Source of the DNA: an uncultured Anaeroplasmataceae bacterium | GTDB lineage: Bacteria > Bacillota_I > Bacilli_A > Acholeplasmatales > Anaeroplasmataceae | Assembly: GCA_910579215.1 (NCBI GenBank) | Contig: CAJTTN010000010.1 | Span: forward strand, 1-51,582 | Direction: 5' to 3' | Length of the DNA: 51,582 nucleotides | Part shown: piece by piece, positions 9,794-18,517 of the stretch | Layout of the letters: each line of letters starts with the position of its first letter | Position numbering within the stretch: position 1 is the stretch's first letter | The notes under the pieces: model-generated | What the model saw: the letters and a program-made list of their open reading frames with translations, nothing else | The model's database searches: none | What the model was told of the DNA's origin: nothing | Program-made: the position numbers and the translations under genes

Positions 9794-9795
9794 CC

Positions 9796-11223
9796 TTACC
9801 CTCTCCTTTCAATAATAAAATCACGTAAAGTATATTTTTTATGCTCAATCTTAGTATCTAAAATTTCAATATGATACTCTAGGTTAGAAGCATACATTAG
9901 ACTATATACTGTCATAAGTACAGTTAAATTATCTACATTATAATGAATAAGCTGACTTGCCTGAAGCTTGTTTTCCAGCATATTTGCATCTAAGAAATTT
10001 TTTATTTCAACCTCATTATAAGCTGATTTAAATTGCTGCATAAAATCCTTGGTTAAGGTAAATCCTTCTAACCCAATCTCATCAAGAATCTGATTATAAT
10101 TTCTTGTATAGCTTCCTCTTGGTGTATACAATGAATTTTCAGGAGTAAATACCTTGGTTTGGTTTAGGTAATAAAGCGTGTCCACTAAGCGCATGGCCTT
10201 ATCAATTTTTCCCTTTTCATTTGAAACCTTAATATGCTTAAGGATAGCATTTAATTTTCCAATGATATTATCGTCCTCACTTAAAAGGAATTTAATTTTA
10301 CCAATTGTTGAATTAATATAATTTCTATTTTTATTATCAATTTCTGTAACAAAAACATCAATAGAGTTAAAGACATCAATCACTTCATCAATTGCCCTTG
10401 AAGCTCTCTGAGTAGCTATATCAACAGCAGGATACTTTCTTTTATATTCATTCACAATCATACTCATTGCAAATTCATCATTAGAAATTTCTTCAAGCTT
10501 TGAAACAATAGCCAAACGATAGCGATTAATATTATCTGATGTTTTCATCTTTAAATAACTACGATCATAAATTTCTGTTTTAAAATTCATTAATCGTTCC
10601 ATCAAATCCTTAATCTCTGTTGTATCGACAACACTAGATAGATACTCCTTTAATCGACTATCTAAGCGACGCAATGCACGAATCAATTGCTTAGTCGTGT
10701 TATAGACAATATCAAAAGCTGTGGCATAATCTGCACTATCTGCATGAATCAAAACAGAATATATCGTAAAAATATAGCCCTGATATTCATTTGCATAGAA
10801 TTCATAGGACTCATTTTCATCTCCATAAGAGTCTGCAACCATTGGATAAGCTGTAATTAAGGCTTCACAAATTGTTATAGCAATGTCAGAAAAGTTTAAT
10901 ATCTCTTCATAATCATTTGTTACATCAATATAGATCCATCCACATTCTTCCATCCTTCTAAGGATGTAATTTGCAAGCTCACGTTTAGATTGTGGATTAG
11001 ATTCTTCATCCTCTTCATCCTCTTCATCCTCTATATCGTATAAATAGGAGCTATTATCCAAATAATTAACCAAATCATCGACAACAATCTTTTTCTCTAT
11101 ACCAAGTATAGAGCCTGTTTCATATGTCTTAAAGCTTTGTATAATAGAAGCTAAATATATTCTTTTGTTTTTAGAGGCAAGCAATGAAAAGAAATTATCT
11201 GGTATCATACCAAAAAAGTCCAT
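9796..11223 (-). CDS. jetA: JetA/MksF-type kleisin subunit (DUF5716)
   Basis: The protein begins MDFFGMIPDNFFSLLASKNK, the characteristic start of the JetA family annotated as DUF5716, and is about 475 residues of mostly helical sequence with an acidic patch near residue 70. It would act as the kleisin bridging the two JetC heads. I placed the start at the ATG at 11223. A GTG at 11250 is in frame but has no ribosome binding site and would leave almost no leader after the promoter at 11261-11289, whereas the ATG has GGGTGG nine bases upstream. First gene of the jetABC-sepF operon. Confidence 0.8.
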   Translation of the reverse strand: MDFFGMIPDNFFSLLASKNKRIYLASIIQSFKTYETGSILGIEKKIVVDDLVNYLDNSSYLYDIEDEEDEEDEESNPQSKRELANYILRRMEECGWIYIDVTNDYEEILNFSDIAITICEALITAYPMVADSYGDENESYEFYANEYQGYIFTIYSVLIHADSADYATAFDIVYNTTKQLIRALRRLDSRLKEYLSSVVDTTEIKDLMERLMNFKTEIYDRSYLKMKTSDNINRYRLAIVSKLEEISNDEFAMSMIVNEYKRKYPAVDIATQRASRAIDEVIDVFNSIDVFVTEIDNKNRNYINSTIGKIKFLLSEDDNIIGKLNAILKHIKVSNEKGKIDKAMRLVDTLYYLNQTKVFTPENSLYTPRGSYTRNYNQILDEIGLEGFTLTKDFMQQFKSAYNEVEIKNFLDANMLENKLQASQLIHYNVDNLTVLMTVYSLMYASNLEYHIEILDTKIEHKKYTLRDFIIERRG

Positions 11224-11260
11224 AGCTTTTTCCCACCCATCTTTTTTCACATTTTAATCT

Positions 11261-11289
11261 ATTTTATCAAAAATTCGAGATAAATACAA
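11261..11289 (-). promoter_or_regulatory. Promoter of the jetABC-sepF operon
   Basis: Reverse strand: -35 TTGTAT (11284-11289), 17 bases, -10 TAAAAT (11261-11266). It lies between a hairpin and the jetA start and is the only reasonable promoter there. Confidence 0.45.
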
Positions 11290-11290
11290 G

Positions 11291-11321
11291 AAAAAGCCCT
11301 ATATTTTTTAATAAATATAGG
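11291..11321 (-). terminator. Hairpin with T-tract upstream of jetA
   Basis: CCTATATTT (11298-11306) pairs perfectly with AAATATAGG (11313-11321). On the reverse strand it is followed by GCTTTTTCTTG. It probably insulates the jet operon from read-through out of the upstream rsuA operon. Confidence 0.5.
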
Positions 11322-11366
11322 TCTCCCAGTCACCTTAATCTCATTTCAACATTTTCTTTAATAGGA

Positions 11367-11399
11367 ACAAAAAGGATTAGATATTCTTTCTCTAATCCT
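11367..11399 (-). terminator. Terminator of the rsuA operon
   Basis: A 9-bp perfect stem AGGATTAGA (11373-11381) / TCTAATCCT (11391-11399) is followed on the reverse strand by TTTTTGTTCC. It lies 15 bases after the pseudouridine synthase stop codon. Confidence 0.8.
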
Positions 11400-11413
11400 A
11401 AGAAAAGGTAGCT

Positions 11414-12118
11414 TTACTTCTTTTCTTTTTCTCTTAATAAGGCGATTTCATCCTCTGTTAATTCTCTATAACTTCCCTCTAAAAGATCAAGAGGTAGATG
11501 TAAGCTACCAAAGGCAACTCTCTTCAAATCTACTACCTTTAACCCTAAAGCACTCATCATTCGTTTAATCTGATGAAACTTCCCCTCATGTATCGTAATA
11601 CGTCCCTTTTGGGAATCTAGTAATTCAAAAGTGGCAGATTTACAAACATAACCATCCTCTAAAACAATACCCTCTTTAAATTTTTGTTGAAAGGCATCTT
11701 TATAAATACCCTGAAAGGTAACCTCATACGTCTTATTTACATGATATTTAGGAGATAGCAATTCGTGAGCTAGAGTTCCATCATTCGTAATTAATAGTAA
11801 ACCTGTTGTATCCTTATCTAATCTTCCAATGGTAAAAAGTCCCCTTTGAGCGCAATCTAAAAGCTCAAATATAGTTGGATCCCTAGTATCTGTATTTGCA
11901 CAAACATAGCCCTTAGGCTTATGCATTATAAAATACACTGTTTTTTTAAAGGTAACCTCTTCCTCTAAAATTACAATTTCATCAAGCTCCTCATCCACCT
12001 TGAAGTCATCATCTCTTACCACTTCACCATTTACCAAAACATAGCCTTTTCGAATAAAGCCTTTGACCTCCTTGCGAGAGCCATAATTCATATGCGCTAA
12101 TAGCTTATCTAATCTCAT
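11414..12118 (-). CDS. rsuA: RsuA-type 16S rRNA pseudouridine synthase
   Basis: An N-terminal S4 RNA-binding domain (MRLDKLLAHMNYGSRKEV) is followed by an RsuA/RluB/RluE-type catalytic domain. The catalytic aspartate lies in GRLDKDTTGLLLITNDG, and the FIMHKPKGYVC and EGKFHQIKRMM segments follow the RsuA pattern. It should convert U516 (E. coli numbering) of 16S rRNA to pseudouridine. The start at 12118 gives the canonical MRLDK beginning and an ATGA overlap with the upstream thioesterase stop; an upstream in-frame start at 12157 would add 13 residues inside that gene. Last gene of its operon. The choice of 16S rather than 23S target rests on similarity only. Confidence 0.85.
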   Translation of the reverse strand: MRLDKLLAHMNYGSRKEVKGFIRKGYVLVNGEVVRDDDFKVDEELDEIVILEEEVTFKKTVYFIMHKPKGYVCANTDTRDPTIFELLDCAQRGLFTIGRLDKDTTGLLLITNDGTLAHELLSPKYHVNKTYEVTFQGIYKDAFQQKFKEGIVLEDGYVCKSATFELLDSQKGRITIHEGKFHQIKRMMSALGLKVVDLKRVAFGSLHLPLDLLEGSYRELTEDEIALLREKEKK

Positions 12119-12603
12119 AGGTCTATTTCCTGAATCGTATCTGCTATTTCGTAACACATTTCATCCTCATAGGAGGCATCTGTAATCTTTTCATCAGGTA
12201 GAAGCAAATATTTTATCGTACCTTCTGCCAAAATTTCTTTTTCTTTTCTAATTTCACATTCAGCAATAAAATAACGATTTGTGTATTTCACAATTCTACC
12301 AATTCCTATTAAAGGAGTATTATAAGGAACAGGCTTACGATATTTAGTAGTAAGATCTAAGGTTACAGCTAATTTTTTAGGCGCTATTACCCAAAATGCC
12401 CGACAGGCAAGCTCATCTAGCATAGCACTAATCATGCCACCATGGACACGCCCAGGATAGCTTTGATGCTCCTCTTTAAAAGAGAATAAGCCACATAAGG
12501 TTGCATCCTCTAATTCATAAAATTGTGCTTGAACACCAAAGGTATTATCCATGCCACAGATCATACACATTTTACTATTGTTTTGCTTCTTTACAACCTT
12601 CAT
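12115..12603 (-). CDS. PaaI-like hotdog-fold thioesterase
   Basis: A single hotdog domain of 162 residues with the HGGMISAMLDE motif (central helix with the catalytic acidic residue) and an N-terminal CMICGMDN stretch common in the PaaI/acyl-CoA thioesterase group. It probably hydrolyses an acyl-CoA thioester; the substrate is not visible. It begins inside the end of the upstream acetyltransferase gene (29-base overlap) with AAGGAG 13 bases upstream, a rather long spacing, so the start is less certain than the family. Confidence 0.75.
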   Translation of the reverse strand: MKVVKKQNNSKMCMICGMDNTFGVQAQFYELEDATLCGLFSFKEEHQSYPGRVHGGMISAMLDELACRAFWVIAPKKLAVTLDLTTKYRKPVPYNTPLIGIGRIVKYTNRYFIAECEIRKEKEILAEGTIKYLLLPDEKITDASYEDEMCYEIADTIQEIDL

Positions 12604-13684
12604 AATTATCTACAAACTCCTTATCATCATCAAAAATATGAATGTTTTTACTTAATAAATATTTTACATAGGCTCGACAGGCCTTAGCATCAACTATTGT
12701 AGTTAAGCTGTTACCTAAATATGCCTGTGTCGCAATTCCATGTTCTAAAAAATGAGAAAGCAATTTAGCATAATTCTCACTCAAATGATCTCTTTTAGTG
12801 GAAAAATGTCTAGGCATATAGTAATCTAATTCTACTCCCATCCCTAAAGATTTAAAATGATATATCTTATCTGTAAATCTATCAGGAACTAGCATTTCCT
12901 CTTCAATGCTATGAATAAAGGTATTTTTACTTTGGGGTACACCAGCAAATAAAATTTTCGCTCCATAAATCCATAGACTTCCTGTACATCCTGTAGGACT
13001 AACGGGAGTATTCTGGCTTAAGTCCAGCTTCAAATACTCCTCTTTATCTTTGCCAAAGGCACATACAGAATGTGTAGGATGCATACTCCTTTTAAAATCT
13101 AAATCACGCAAAGCCAAATTTGGCAAGGTTCCTACACAGGCTTTTGTTGATGAAGCATCATAAACATCCCCATCCTCTTGAATGGTACTCCATGTATGGG
13201 TAGGGAAGATGACCAACCCCTCCTTAAAAAAGACCTTAAGGGCAGATAATAGTTCTTTACCATCCATAGATCCAAAGCTCTTTAGACTAGAATGTATAAA
13301 TACTGTATCGGTTGATTTTAAGCCAGCATTTTTTAAATCAAATAAAATATCCTCCTGTGTTGGATAGGCCATCTCTATATAAGAAGAAAAATATTGTTCC
13401 ATAAAATAAGTTTGAGAAATGATTTCTTTCTTAGAAAAACGTTTATTAGCAACAATCAGCTTATCCTCCTCATTTAATCTATGGAGGATAGCAATAACCT
13501 CACCCATATACTCTGAAATAGGTTCCTCCACTCCCATTATGTAGGCATCAAGTTCCTCATAATCTACTGAGGAAAAGAAAGAAGGAATATACCCATAATT
13601 CAATTTATAAAGGATATCTGGATGCTCAGGATGGCATGAATTTAAAGGTCTATCTATTATGACATGAACAATTTTTTTCAACAT
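12575..13684 (-). CDS. Fusion of a pyrophosphatase-like domain with an AAC(3)-type N-acetyltransferase
   Basis: Residues 1-105 resemble the short domain usually annotated as inorganic pyrophosphatase in Firmicutes (IDRPLNSCHPEHPD, LNYGYIPSF, ELDAYIMGVEEP). It lacks most of the aspartate cluster of true family I pyrophosphatases, so catalysis is doubtful. Residues about 110-350 form an aminoglycoside 3-N-acetyltransferase (Antibiotic_NAT) fold, with DTVFIHSSLKSFG, the HPTHSVCAFG motif and an SIEEEM helix. The enzyme would acetylate an amino group using acetyl-CoA. In a gut commensal this may be resistance or modification of an endogenous amino sugar; the natural substrate is unknown. It lies between a CBM20 protein (6 bases upstream) and a thioesterase. 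Confidence 0.75.
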   Translation of the reverse strand: MLKKIVHVIIDRPLNSCHPEHPDILYKLNYGYIPSFFSSVDYEELDAYIMGVEEPISEYMGEVIAILHRLNEEDKLIVANKRFSKKEIISQTYFMEQYFSSYIEMAYPTQEDILFDLKNAGLKSTDTVFIHSSLKSFGSMDGKELLSALKVFFKEGLVIFPTHTWSTIQEDGDVYDASSTKACVGTLPNLALRDLDFKRSMHPTHSVCAFGKDKEEYLKLDLSQNTPVSPTGCTGSLWIYGAKILFAGVPQSKNTFIHSIEEEMLVPDRFTDKIYHFKSLGMGVELDYYMPRHFSTKRDHLSENYAKLLSHFLEHGIATQAYLGNSLTTIVDAKACRAYVKYLLSKNIHIFDDDKEFVDNYEGCKEAKQ

Positions 13685-13690
13685 GAAGCA

Positions 13691-14533
13691 TTAATCCTCA
13701 CGGAAATTATGTATTAAATCCTCAACCTCTAAATCTTCTGTTACATAATAATAATGATTAATAATCTCTTCCTTCCAAATTCCTTTTTCTACATCCTTCC
13801 AATCCTCACTTCTACATACTTTAAATTCTAGATGTGTATCTACAGGAATCGTAAGCTCCGCATAAAAGCTTCCATCCTTTTGGAGCTTCATTGGTACTGC
13901 AGCTAAAGGATCCCAATTGGTAAGATTCGTTATGACATATAATTTTGTTGCCTCTCCTTTAGCTTCAAATAAAAGCTTTGCGGTAACCTTTACAATAGCA
14001 ACATCATCTTCTTCATCTTCTATTAAGGAATCTTCATTTTCGTCGTATGCTTCCTCAGTTGTTCTTATATATTTTTTAATTAAGCCTTCTTCTAATAAAA
14101 TATCAAAGCCACGAGGATAAAATAATTGTTGATAATTTACATCCTCAGCAATGCATAGGGTGTTAGCTCCTGCCTTAAATAAGGCTGCTTCTAATAATTC
14201 TAGAGCATATTTTAAGCTTCTAGAACCCTTGATAACAACACGCATTGGATAAATTTCTCCTATTTTTGTTTGTGTCATATCCTTAAAATGATACTTTGTA
14301 TTTTCATAATCCTTAGGATCTAATGCCAAATACAAATGAATGTGCTTAACAACCATTTTAATCATTGCCACCTTAATTTTTCCATAGGATATCGTTTCCT
14401 TACCAAAGCTCATTCTTGTATTTACTTTAAAATGTGTACTACAAGCATCCTTTAGCATTTGATAAGCTGGAAGACTTTCCTGATTTAAAATTAACTTTGC
14501 AGATAATGATTTTTTATAAGTGACCTTTTCCAT
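13691..14533 (-). CDS. Cytoplasmic protein with C-terminal CBM20 domain
   Basis: There is no signal peptide. Residues 1-115 form a domain with the segments SLSAKLILNQ, SFGKETISYGK, LYLALDPKDYENTKYHF and SRSLKYALELLEAA. I have seen this arrangement in other gut Firmicutes proteins but know no function for it. A short middle domain and an acidic linker (about 170-185) lead to a CBM20-type starch-binding domain (about 190-275: ITNLTNWDP, then LEFKVCRSEDWKDVEKGIW). The CBM20 part is clearly homologous to the small protein at 44503-44808. Intracellular glycogen or alpha-glucan binding is possible. First gene of the operon; TATAAT at 14563-14568 on the reverse strand is a likely -10, and GAGGTAAA is the ribosome binding site. 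Confidence 0.65.
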   Translation of the reverse strand: MEKVTYKKSLSAKLILNQESLPAYQMLKDACSTHFKVNTRMSFGKETISYGKIKVAMIKMVVKHIHLYLALDPKDYENTKYHFKDMTQTKIGEIYPMRVVIKGSRSLKYALELLEAALFKAGANTLCIAEDVNYQQLFYPRGFDILLEEGLIKKYIRTTEEAYDENEDSLIEDEEDDVAIVKVTAKLLFEAKGEATKLYVITNLTNWDPLAAVPMKLQKDGSFYAELTIPVDTHLEFKVCRSEDWKDVEKGIWKEEIINHYYYVTEDLEVEDLIHNFRED

Positions 14534-14613
14534 ACTATTCTTTACCTCTCTTTTATAAAAAGATTATAGCATAATTTTTTAACTTTTTTACATTTTTTTT
14601 AGAAAAAACCTAT

Positions 14614-14643
14614 AACGATATCGTTTTCTCACATACTTATAAT
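14614..14643 (+). promoter_or_regulatory. Palindromic operator candidate and -10 box of the ZIP gene
   Basis: A perfect 12-bp palindrome AACGATATCGTT (14614-14625) lies where a -35 would be expected, 12 bases before TATAAT (14638-14643). No consensus -35 is visible, so the site may bind a regulator, plausibly a metal sensor given the downstream ZIP gene (inference). It also lies about 45 bases behind the -10 of the divergent CBM20 gene. Confidence 0.4.
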
Positions 14644-14657
14644 ACTAGGTGATAAAA

Positions 14658-15383
14658 ATGCAAATTCTAATTTTAGGATTTTTGATTCCATTAATAGGTA
14701 CCACATTAGGCTCTGCTTTTGTTTTTCTTTTAAAAAAGGAAATTAATCCCAAGCTTAAAAATCTTTTACAAGGCTTTGCGGCAGGAGTTATGCTAGCAGC
14801 CTCTATCTGGAGTCTAATCATTCCCGCAATTGATTTATCCGGTGATAATCCTTATACCTGTTATATCCCAGCAGCCATAGGCTTCATTTTAGGAATGATG
14901 CTCATTATGCTATTTGATATTTATGTTTCTAAGAAAATGAAAAAAAATGTCAACATGCTCAATCTTGCAGTCGTCATCCATAATATTCCCGAGGGACTTT
15001 CTGTAGGTGTTGCCTTTGCTGCAGCCATGCATGGAGACGCCTTCTTAGCCACTACAGCTCTAGCACTGAGCTTAGGGATTGGAATCCAAAACATACCAGA
15101 AGGTAGTATAATCTCTTTAAATTTAGTTCCTGAAAAATCAAAATTCAAAGCCTTTCTCCAGGGATTTCTATCAGGGGTTGTTGAGCCAATTGCCAGTATT
15201 ATAGCCTACCTATTAATGATGTATATAACTCCTACTATGCCCTATCTACTTAGCTTTGCAGCGGGCGCCATGGTATTTGTCGTAGTAGATGAGCTGATTC
15301 CCTCCTCTCATGGAAATATCTGCAATATAGGAATCTGTATTGGGTTTGTTATTATGATGGTATTAGATGTAATGCTTGGATAA
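14658..15383 (+). CDS. ZIP family divalent metal transporter
   Basis: About eight membrane segments over 241 residues. The paired metal-site motifs HNIPEG (fourth membrane helix) and QNIPEG (fifth helix) define ZIP transporters of the ZupT/GufA type, which import zinc, iron or manganese. The usual short cytoplasmic loop after helix 3 is present (YVSKKMKKN). The second motif has Gln where many members have His. The start was placed at the ATG at 14658, preceded by AGGTG at a good distance; a GTG at 14649 would add three residues. Transcribed alone, facing a lipoprotein gene. Confidence 0.85.
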   Translation: MQILILGFLIPLIGTTLGSAFVFLLKKEINPKLKNLLQGFAAGVMLAASIWSLIIPAIDLSGDNPYTCYIPAAIGFILGMMLIMLFDIYVSKKMKKNVNMLNLAVVIHNIPEGLSVGVAFAAAMHGDAFLATTALALSLGIGIQNIPEGSIISLNLVPEKSKFKAFLQGFLSGVVEPIASIIAYLLMMYITPTMPYLLSFAAGAMVFVVVDELIPSSHGNICNIGICIGFVIMMVLDVMLG

Positions 15384-15410
15384 AAAAGGGGATTATCTTA
15401 ACGATAATCC
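15383..15410 (-). terminator. Terminator between ZIP and lipoprotein genes
   Basis: GGATTATC (15390-15397) pairs with GATAATCC (15403-15410). On the reverse strand a CCTTTTTTATCC tract follows. The stem overlaps the last codons of the lipoprotein gene at 15393, so that gene and its terminator share sequence. Confidence 0.65.
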
Positions 15411-16367
15411 ACCTATAAGTTCTGTATATGTATCTTTTTCTGATTCTGTAAGCTGCCGAATCATAACATCCTGATAGGAAAATGTCCAATCTAAGGAAAA
15501 CTTAAATTTTGAAAGAGTTTCAATAACAACATTTTCTGGTAAATTTGGCTTCATCAGTAAAATTAAGCTATTAATCAATTTAACATTATCAAAGGTAAAT
15601 TTGAACCTTTGGATTAAGCCTGTAACTGGATCCACATCTAGATAAAAATGGAATTCCTGCATAAAATCGATATTTAAAAGCTGCTTCATTTGCATATATT
15701 CCTCTTGCGGAAGCATTTGCTTTAAAAGATCATCCAATACCAATCCAATATGAATTTGGATTGTCTTTGTGGTTACTTGACTGATTTCAATTTTAGAAGC
15801 AGAAAATTTTTCATAGAAATCCTTTATAGTAAAGGAGGGTTTTTGATTTATATCTGGAAGAGTTGGAACTACATCTTCTATTGCATCTATAATTTCTGAT
15901 AAAATCAAATTTGCTGAGACTTTAAATTTTTCTTCAGATGTATCAACCTTTTTTGTTAAATAGATATAATCTAAAGATTGATTTAAATTTAAAGATCCAT
16001 TATATAAGATATCAAATCTCATTACTTCCTTATCATTTGAATTTAAATAGAATTCTCCCATGAAGCCTTGCTCTAAATGAAAGCCAATTTGAGCCCCTAA
16101 ATCTAAGGAAGTAGTAAGCTTGCTTTCATTTGTCATAGAGGTACTTAGCTTAAAGGCGGTCGAAAAAGAGGTGAAATCATCATATTTCGCTTGTTCCATG
16201 AAATGAAATACACCCTCTACAATTTCTGGATTATCCGTTTTCTGAACCACAAGCTCCTGTACTTTTCCAGTATCATCTGTATACTGGATTTTTTGTTGTT
16301 GCTCTTTACAAGAGGTTAAGCTAAGTAAGCCTAAGCCAATACAAACCAAACTAAATATTTTTTTCAT
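15393..16367 (-). CDS. Lipoprotein of unknown function
   Basis: The lipoprotein signal MKKIFSLVCIGLGLLSLTSC gives Cys20 as the lipidation site. The remaining ~300 residues alternate beta strands with repeated hydroxyl-rich segments, which could be a LolA-like open barrel, but no named motif is recognisable. It starts 19 bases downstream of hppA on the same strand with a usable ribosome binding site (GAAAGGAAAT), so it may be co-transcribed with the pyrophosphatase. Confidence 0.6.
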   Translation of the reverse strand: MKKIFSLVCIGLGLLSLTSCKEQQQKIQYTDDTGKVQELVVQKTDNPEIVEGVFHFMEQAKYDDFTSFSTAFKLSTSMTNESKLTTSLDLGAQIGFHLEQGFMGEFYLNSNDKEVMRFDILYNGSLNLNQSLDYIYLTKKVDTSEEKFKVSANLILSEIIDAIEDVVPTLPDINQKPSFTIKDFYEKFSASKIEISQVTTKTIQIHIGLVLDDLLKQMLPQEEYMQMKQLLNIDFMQEFHFYLDVDPVTGLIQRFKFTFDNVKLINSLILLMKPNLPENVVIETLSKFKFSLDWTFSYQDVMIRQLTESEKDTYTELIGGLSLR

Positions 16368-16386
16368 AAATAATTTCCTTTCTTTT

Positions 16387-18474
16387 TTATTTATTTAACC
16401 ATTTAACAATCAAATCCCATAGACTTTGATAATTCATTAAAAGAGGTGCTATAATCAAGGATATGATTGACATTAATTTAATTAAAATGTCCATGGCAGG
16501 ACCTGCAGTATCCTTTAAAGGATCTCCTACGGTATCACCAGTGATTGCAGCATGATGAGTTTCAGACCCTTTACCACCAAAATGATCCTCCTCAATATAT
16601 TTCTTGGCATTATCCCAAGCACCACCAGAATTGGCCATAAATACAGCTAGCATAATTGCAGATAATAAGCCTCCAATTAAAATGCCACCTAACCCATATT
16701 TTCCTAAGACAAGACCAGCAACGATAGGAGCAAATAAAGCAATAGCACCTGGCAAAATCATTTCTTTTAAAGAGGCTTTTGTAGAAATATCCACACATTT
16801 TGCATAATTTGGATTTGCTTCCCCCTTTAAAATATCTGGATTTGCTTCAAATTGACCTCTAACCTCTTCTATCATTTTATTAGCAGCACGCCCAACAGAA
16901 GCAATAACAAGAGAACTAAATAAATAAGGAAGCATAGCACCTATCAATAATCCAACAATGAACACAGGATTAGAAATATCTATTAATTCTACGCCACAAG
17001 CTGAAAAATAACCAACAATTAAAGCTAAGGAGGTCAAAGTAGCTGAGCCAATACAGAAGCCTTTTCCTATCGCAGCTGTAGTGTTCCCAACAGAATCAAG
17101 CTTATCTGTTATTTCTCGTACCTGTGGATCAAGCTTAGCCATTTGGGCAATTCCACCAGCATTATCGCTAATCGGTCCATATCCATCCACAGAAACTGTT
17201 ATACCACAAGTAGATAGCATACCTACTGCTGCAAGAGCTATACCATAGCTTCCACATACAAAATAGGCTACAGCAATGGCTACAACGAGGGCTAATATGG
17301 TAAAGCCTGTAGATTTCATACCGCTTCCCATGCCAGCAATAATATTAGTTGCATGCCCCGTTTGAGACTCATAAGCAATTCGTTTTACCTCCTTGTAATC
17401 ACTAGAGGTATATATTTCCGCAATAAACCCAACCAAAATTCCTGCCAATAAGCCTGCCAAAACTGCAAAGAAATATTTTACAGACCCCATATAATAAATG
17501 CCTATAAACAGAGAGGCCAAAATAACTAAACCTGTAGCAACATAGGTCGCTATATTTAAAGCCTTATGAGGATTCTTCCATTGTCTTAAACGAATAAATA
17601 TAACCGCAAGCATGGAAGCTAACATCCCTACTCCAGCTATCATTAAGGGAAACATAAAGTTTTTAATTAAAACTGAATCTCCAACTACTAAGGTTGCTGC
17701 AATAGTTAAAACCGAAATGATAGATCCTACATAGGACTCTGTTAAATCTGAGCCCATTCCAGCAATATCGCCAACATTATCGCCAACATTATCTGCAATA
17801 GTGGCTGGATTTCTTGGATCATCTTCAGGAATACCAGATTCTATTTTACCAACCAAATCTGCACCCACATCCGCTGCCTTTGTGTATATACCGCCACCAA
17901 CACGAGCAAATAAAGCAATCATGGAGCAACCCAAGCCATAGCCTGTTACAACCTTAGCTGCCTCACTAATATCAAAAAGGGCATAGGCACCAAAAAATAA
18001 ACCACATAAGCCTAACAATCCTAATCCTGCAACAGTCAAACCAAGAATTGCACCACCACTAAATGCCGTATTTAGTGCTTGAGACATTCCTTCCTCCTGT
18101 GCCTTCATAGCAGTTCTAGCATTGGCCTTTGTCGCCGTGTACATCCCTACCCAGCCTGCAACACCAGAAAAACAAGCTCCTACAACAAAGCAAATTGCTG
18201 ACTTATAGCCTACACCTTCTGCTTGCTCAAAGGCAGGGATAAATCCTAAAACTGTAAGCAGGATTGCAAAGACAATCACAAAAGGGATAATAATCAGGTA
18301 TTCTCTTTTTAAAAAGGCAATCGCTCCCTGATGGATATACTTAGATATCTCCTCCACTTTTGGATTGTTAATTTTTATTCTGTTCACTCTCCTATACAAA
18401 ATAAAGACATATGCTAGTGTGACAAGTGCAGCACACATAACACATGACAGAATAATAATACTTTCATTACTCAT
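16387..18474 (-). CDS. hppA: Membrane-bound ion-pumping pyrophosphatase (K+-dependent type)
   Basis: A 695-residue integral membrane pyrophosphatase with about 16 membrane helices. The substrate-binding motifs DVGADLVGK (202-210) and DDPRNPATIADNVGDNVGD (218-236) are intact, as is the DGYGPISDNAGG segment (430-441). It couples pyrophosphate hydrolysis to export of H+ or Na+. The GNTTAAIGKG motif (463-472) has Ala at the position that is Lys in K+-independent enzymes, so K+ dependence is predicted from the family. I cannot settle whether H+ or Na+ is pumped. Expression seems linked to carbon status by a cre-like site in the promoter. Confidence 0.93.
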   Translation of the reverse strand: MSNESIIILSCVMCAALVTLAYVFILYRRVNRIKINNPKVEEISKYIHQGAIAFLKREYLIIIPFVIVFAILLTVLGFIPAFEQAEGVGYKSAICFVVGACFSGVAGWVGMYTATKANARTAMKAQEEGMSQALNTAFSGGAILGLTVAGLGLLGLCGLFFGAYALFDISEAAKVVTGYGLGCSMIALFARVGGGIYTKAADVGADLVGKIESGIPEDDPRNPATIADNVGDNVGDIAGMGSDLTESYVGSIISVLTIAATLVVGDSVLIKNFMFPLMIAGVGMLASMLAVIFIRLRQWKNPHKALNIATYVATGLVILASLFIGIYYMGSVKYFFAVLAGLLAGILVGFIAEIYTSSDYKEVKRIAYESQTGHATNIIAGMGSGMKSTGFTILALVVAIAVAYFVCGSYGIALAAVGMLSTCGITVSVDGYGPISDNAGGIAQMAKLDPQVREITDKLDSVGNTTAAIGKGFCIGSATLTSLALIVGYFSACGVELIDISNPVFIVGLLIGAMLPYLFSSLVIASVGRAANKMIEEVRGQFEANPDILKGEANPNYAKCVDISTKASLKEMILPGAIALFAPIVAGLVLGKYGLGGILIGGLLSAIMLAVFMANSGGAWDNAKKYIEEDHFGGKGSETHHAAITGDTVGDPLKDTAGPAMDILIKLMSIISLIIAPLLMNYQSLWDLIVKWLNK

Positions 18475-18517
18475 AAAAAATTCCTTTCTTTTTTCAAATT
18501 AAGCTTTTCTTACCTAA

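Noticed and set aside
5949..11223. Complete Wadjet anti-plasmid system
   Set aside because: Only jetA, jetB and jetC are present; no JetD-type nuclease gene follows or precedes them in the window.
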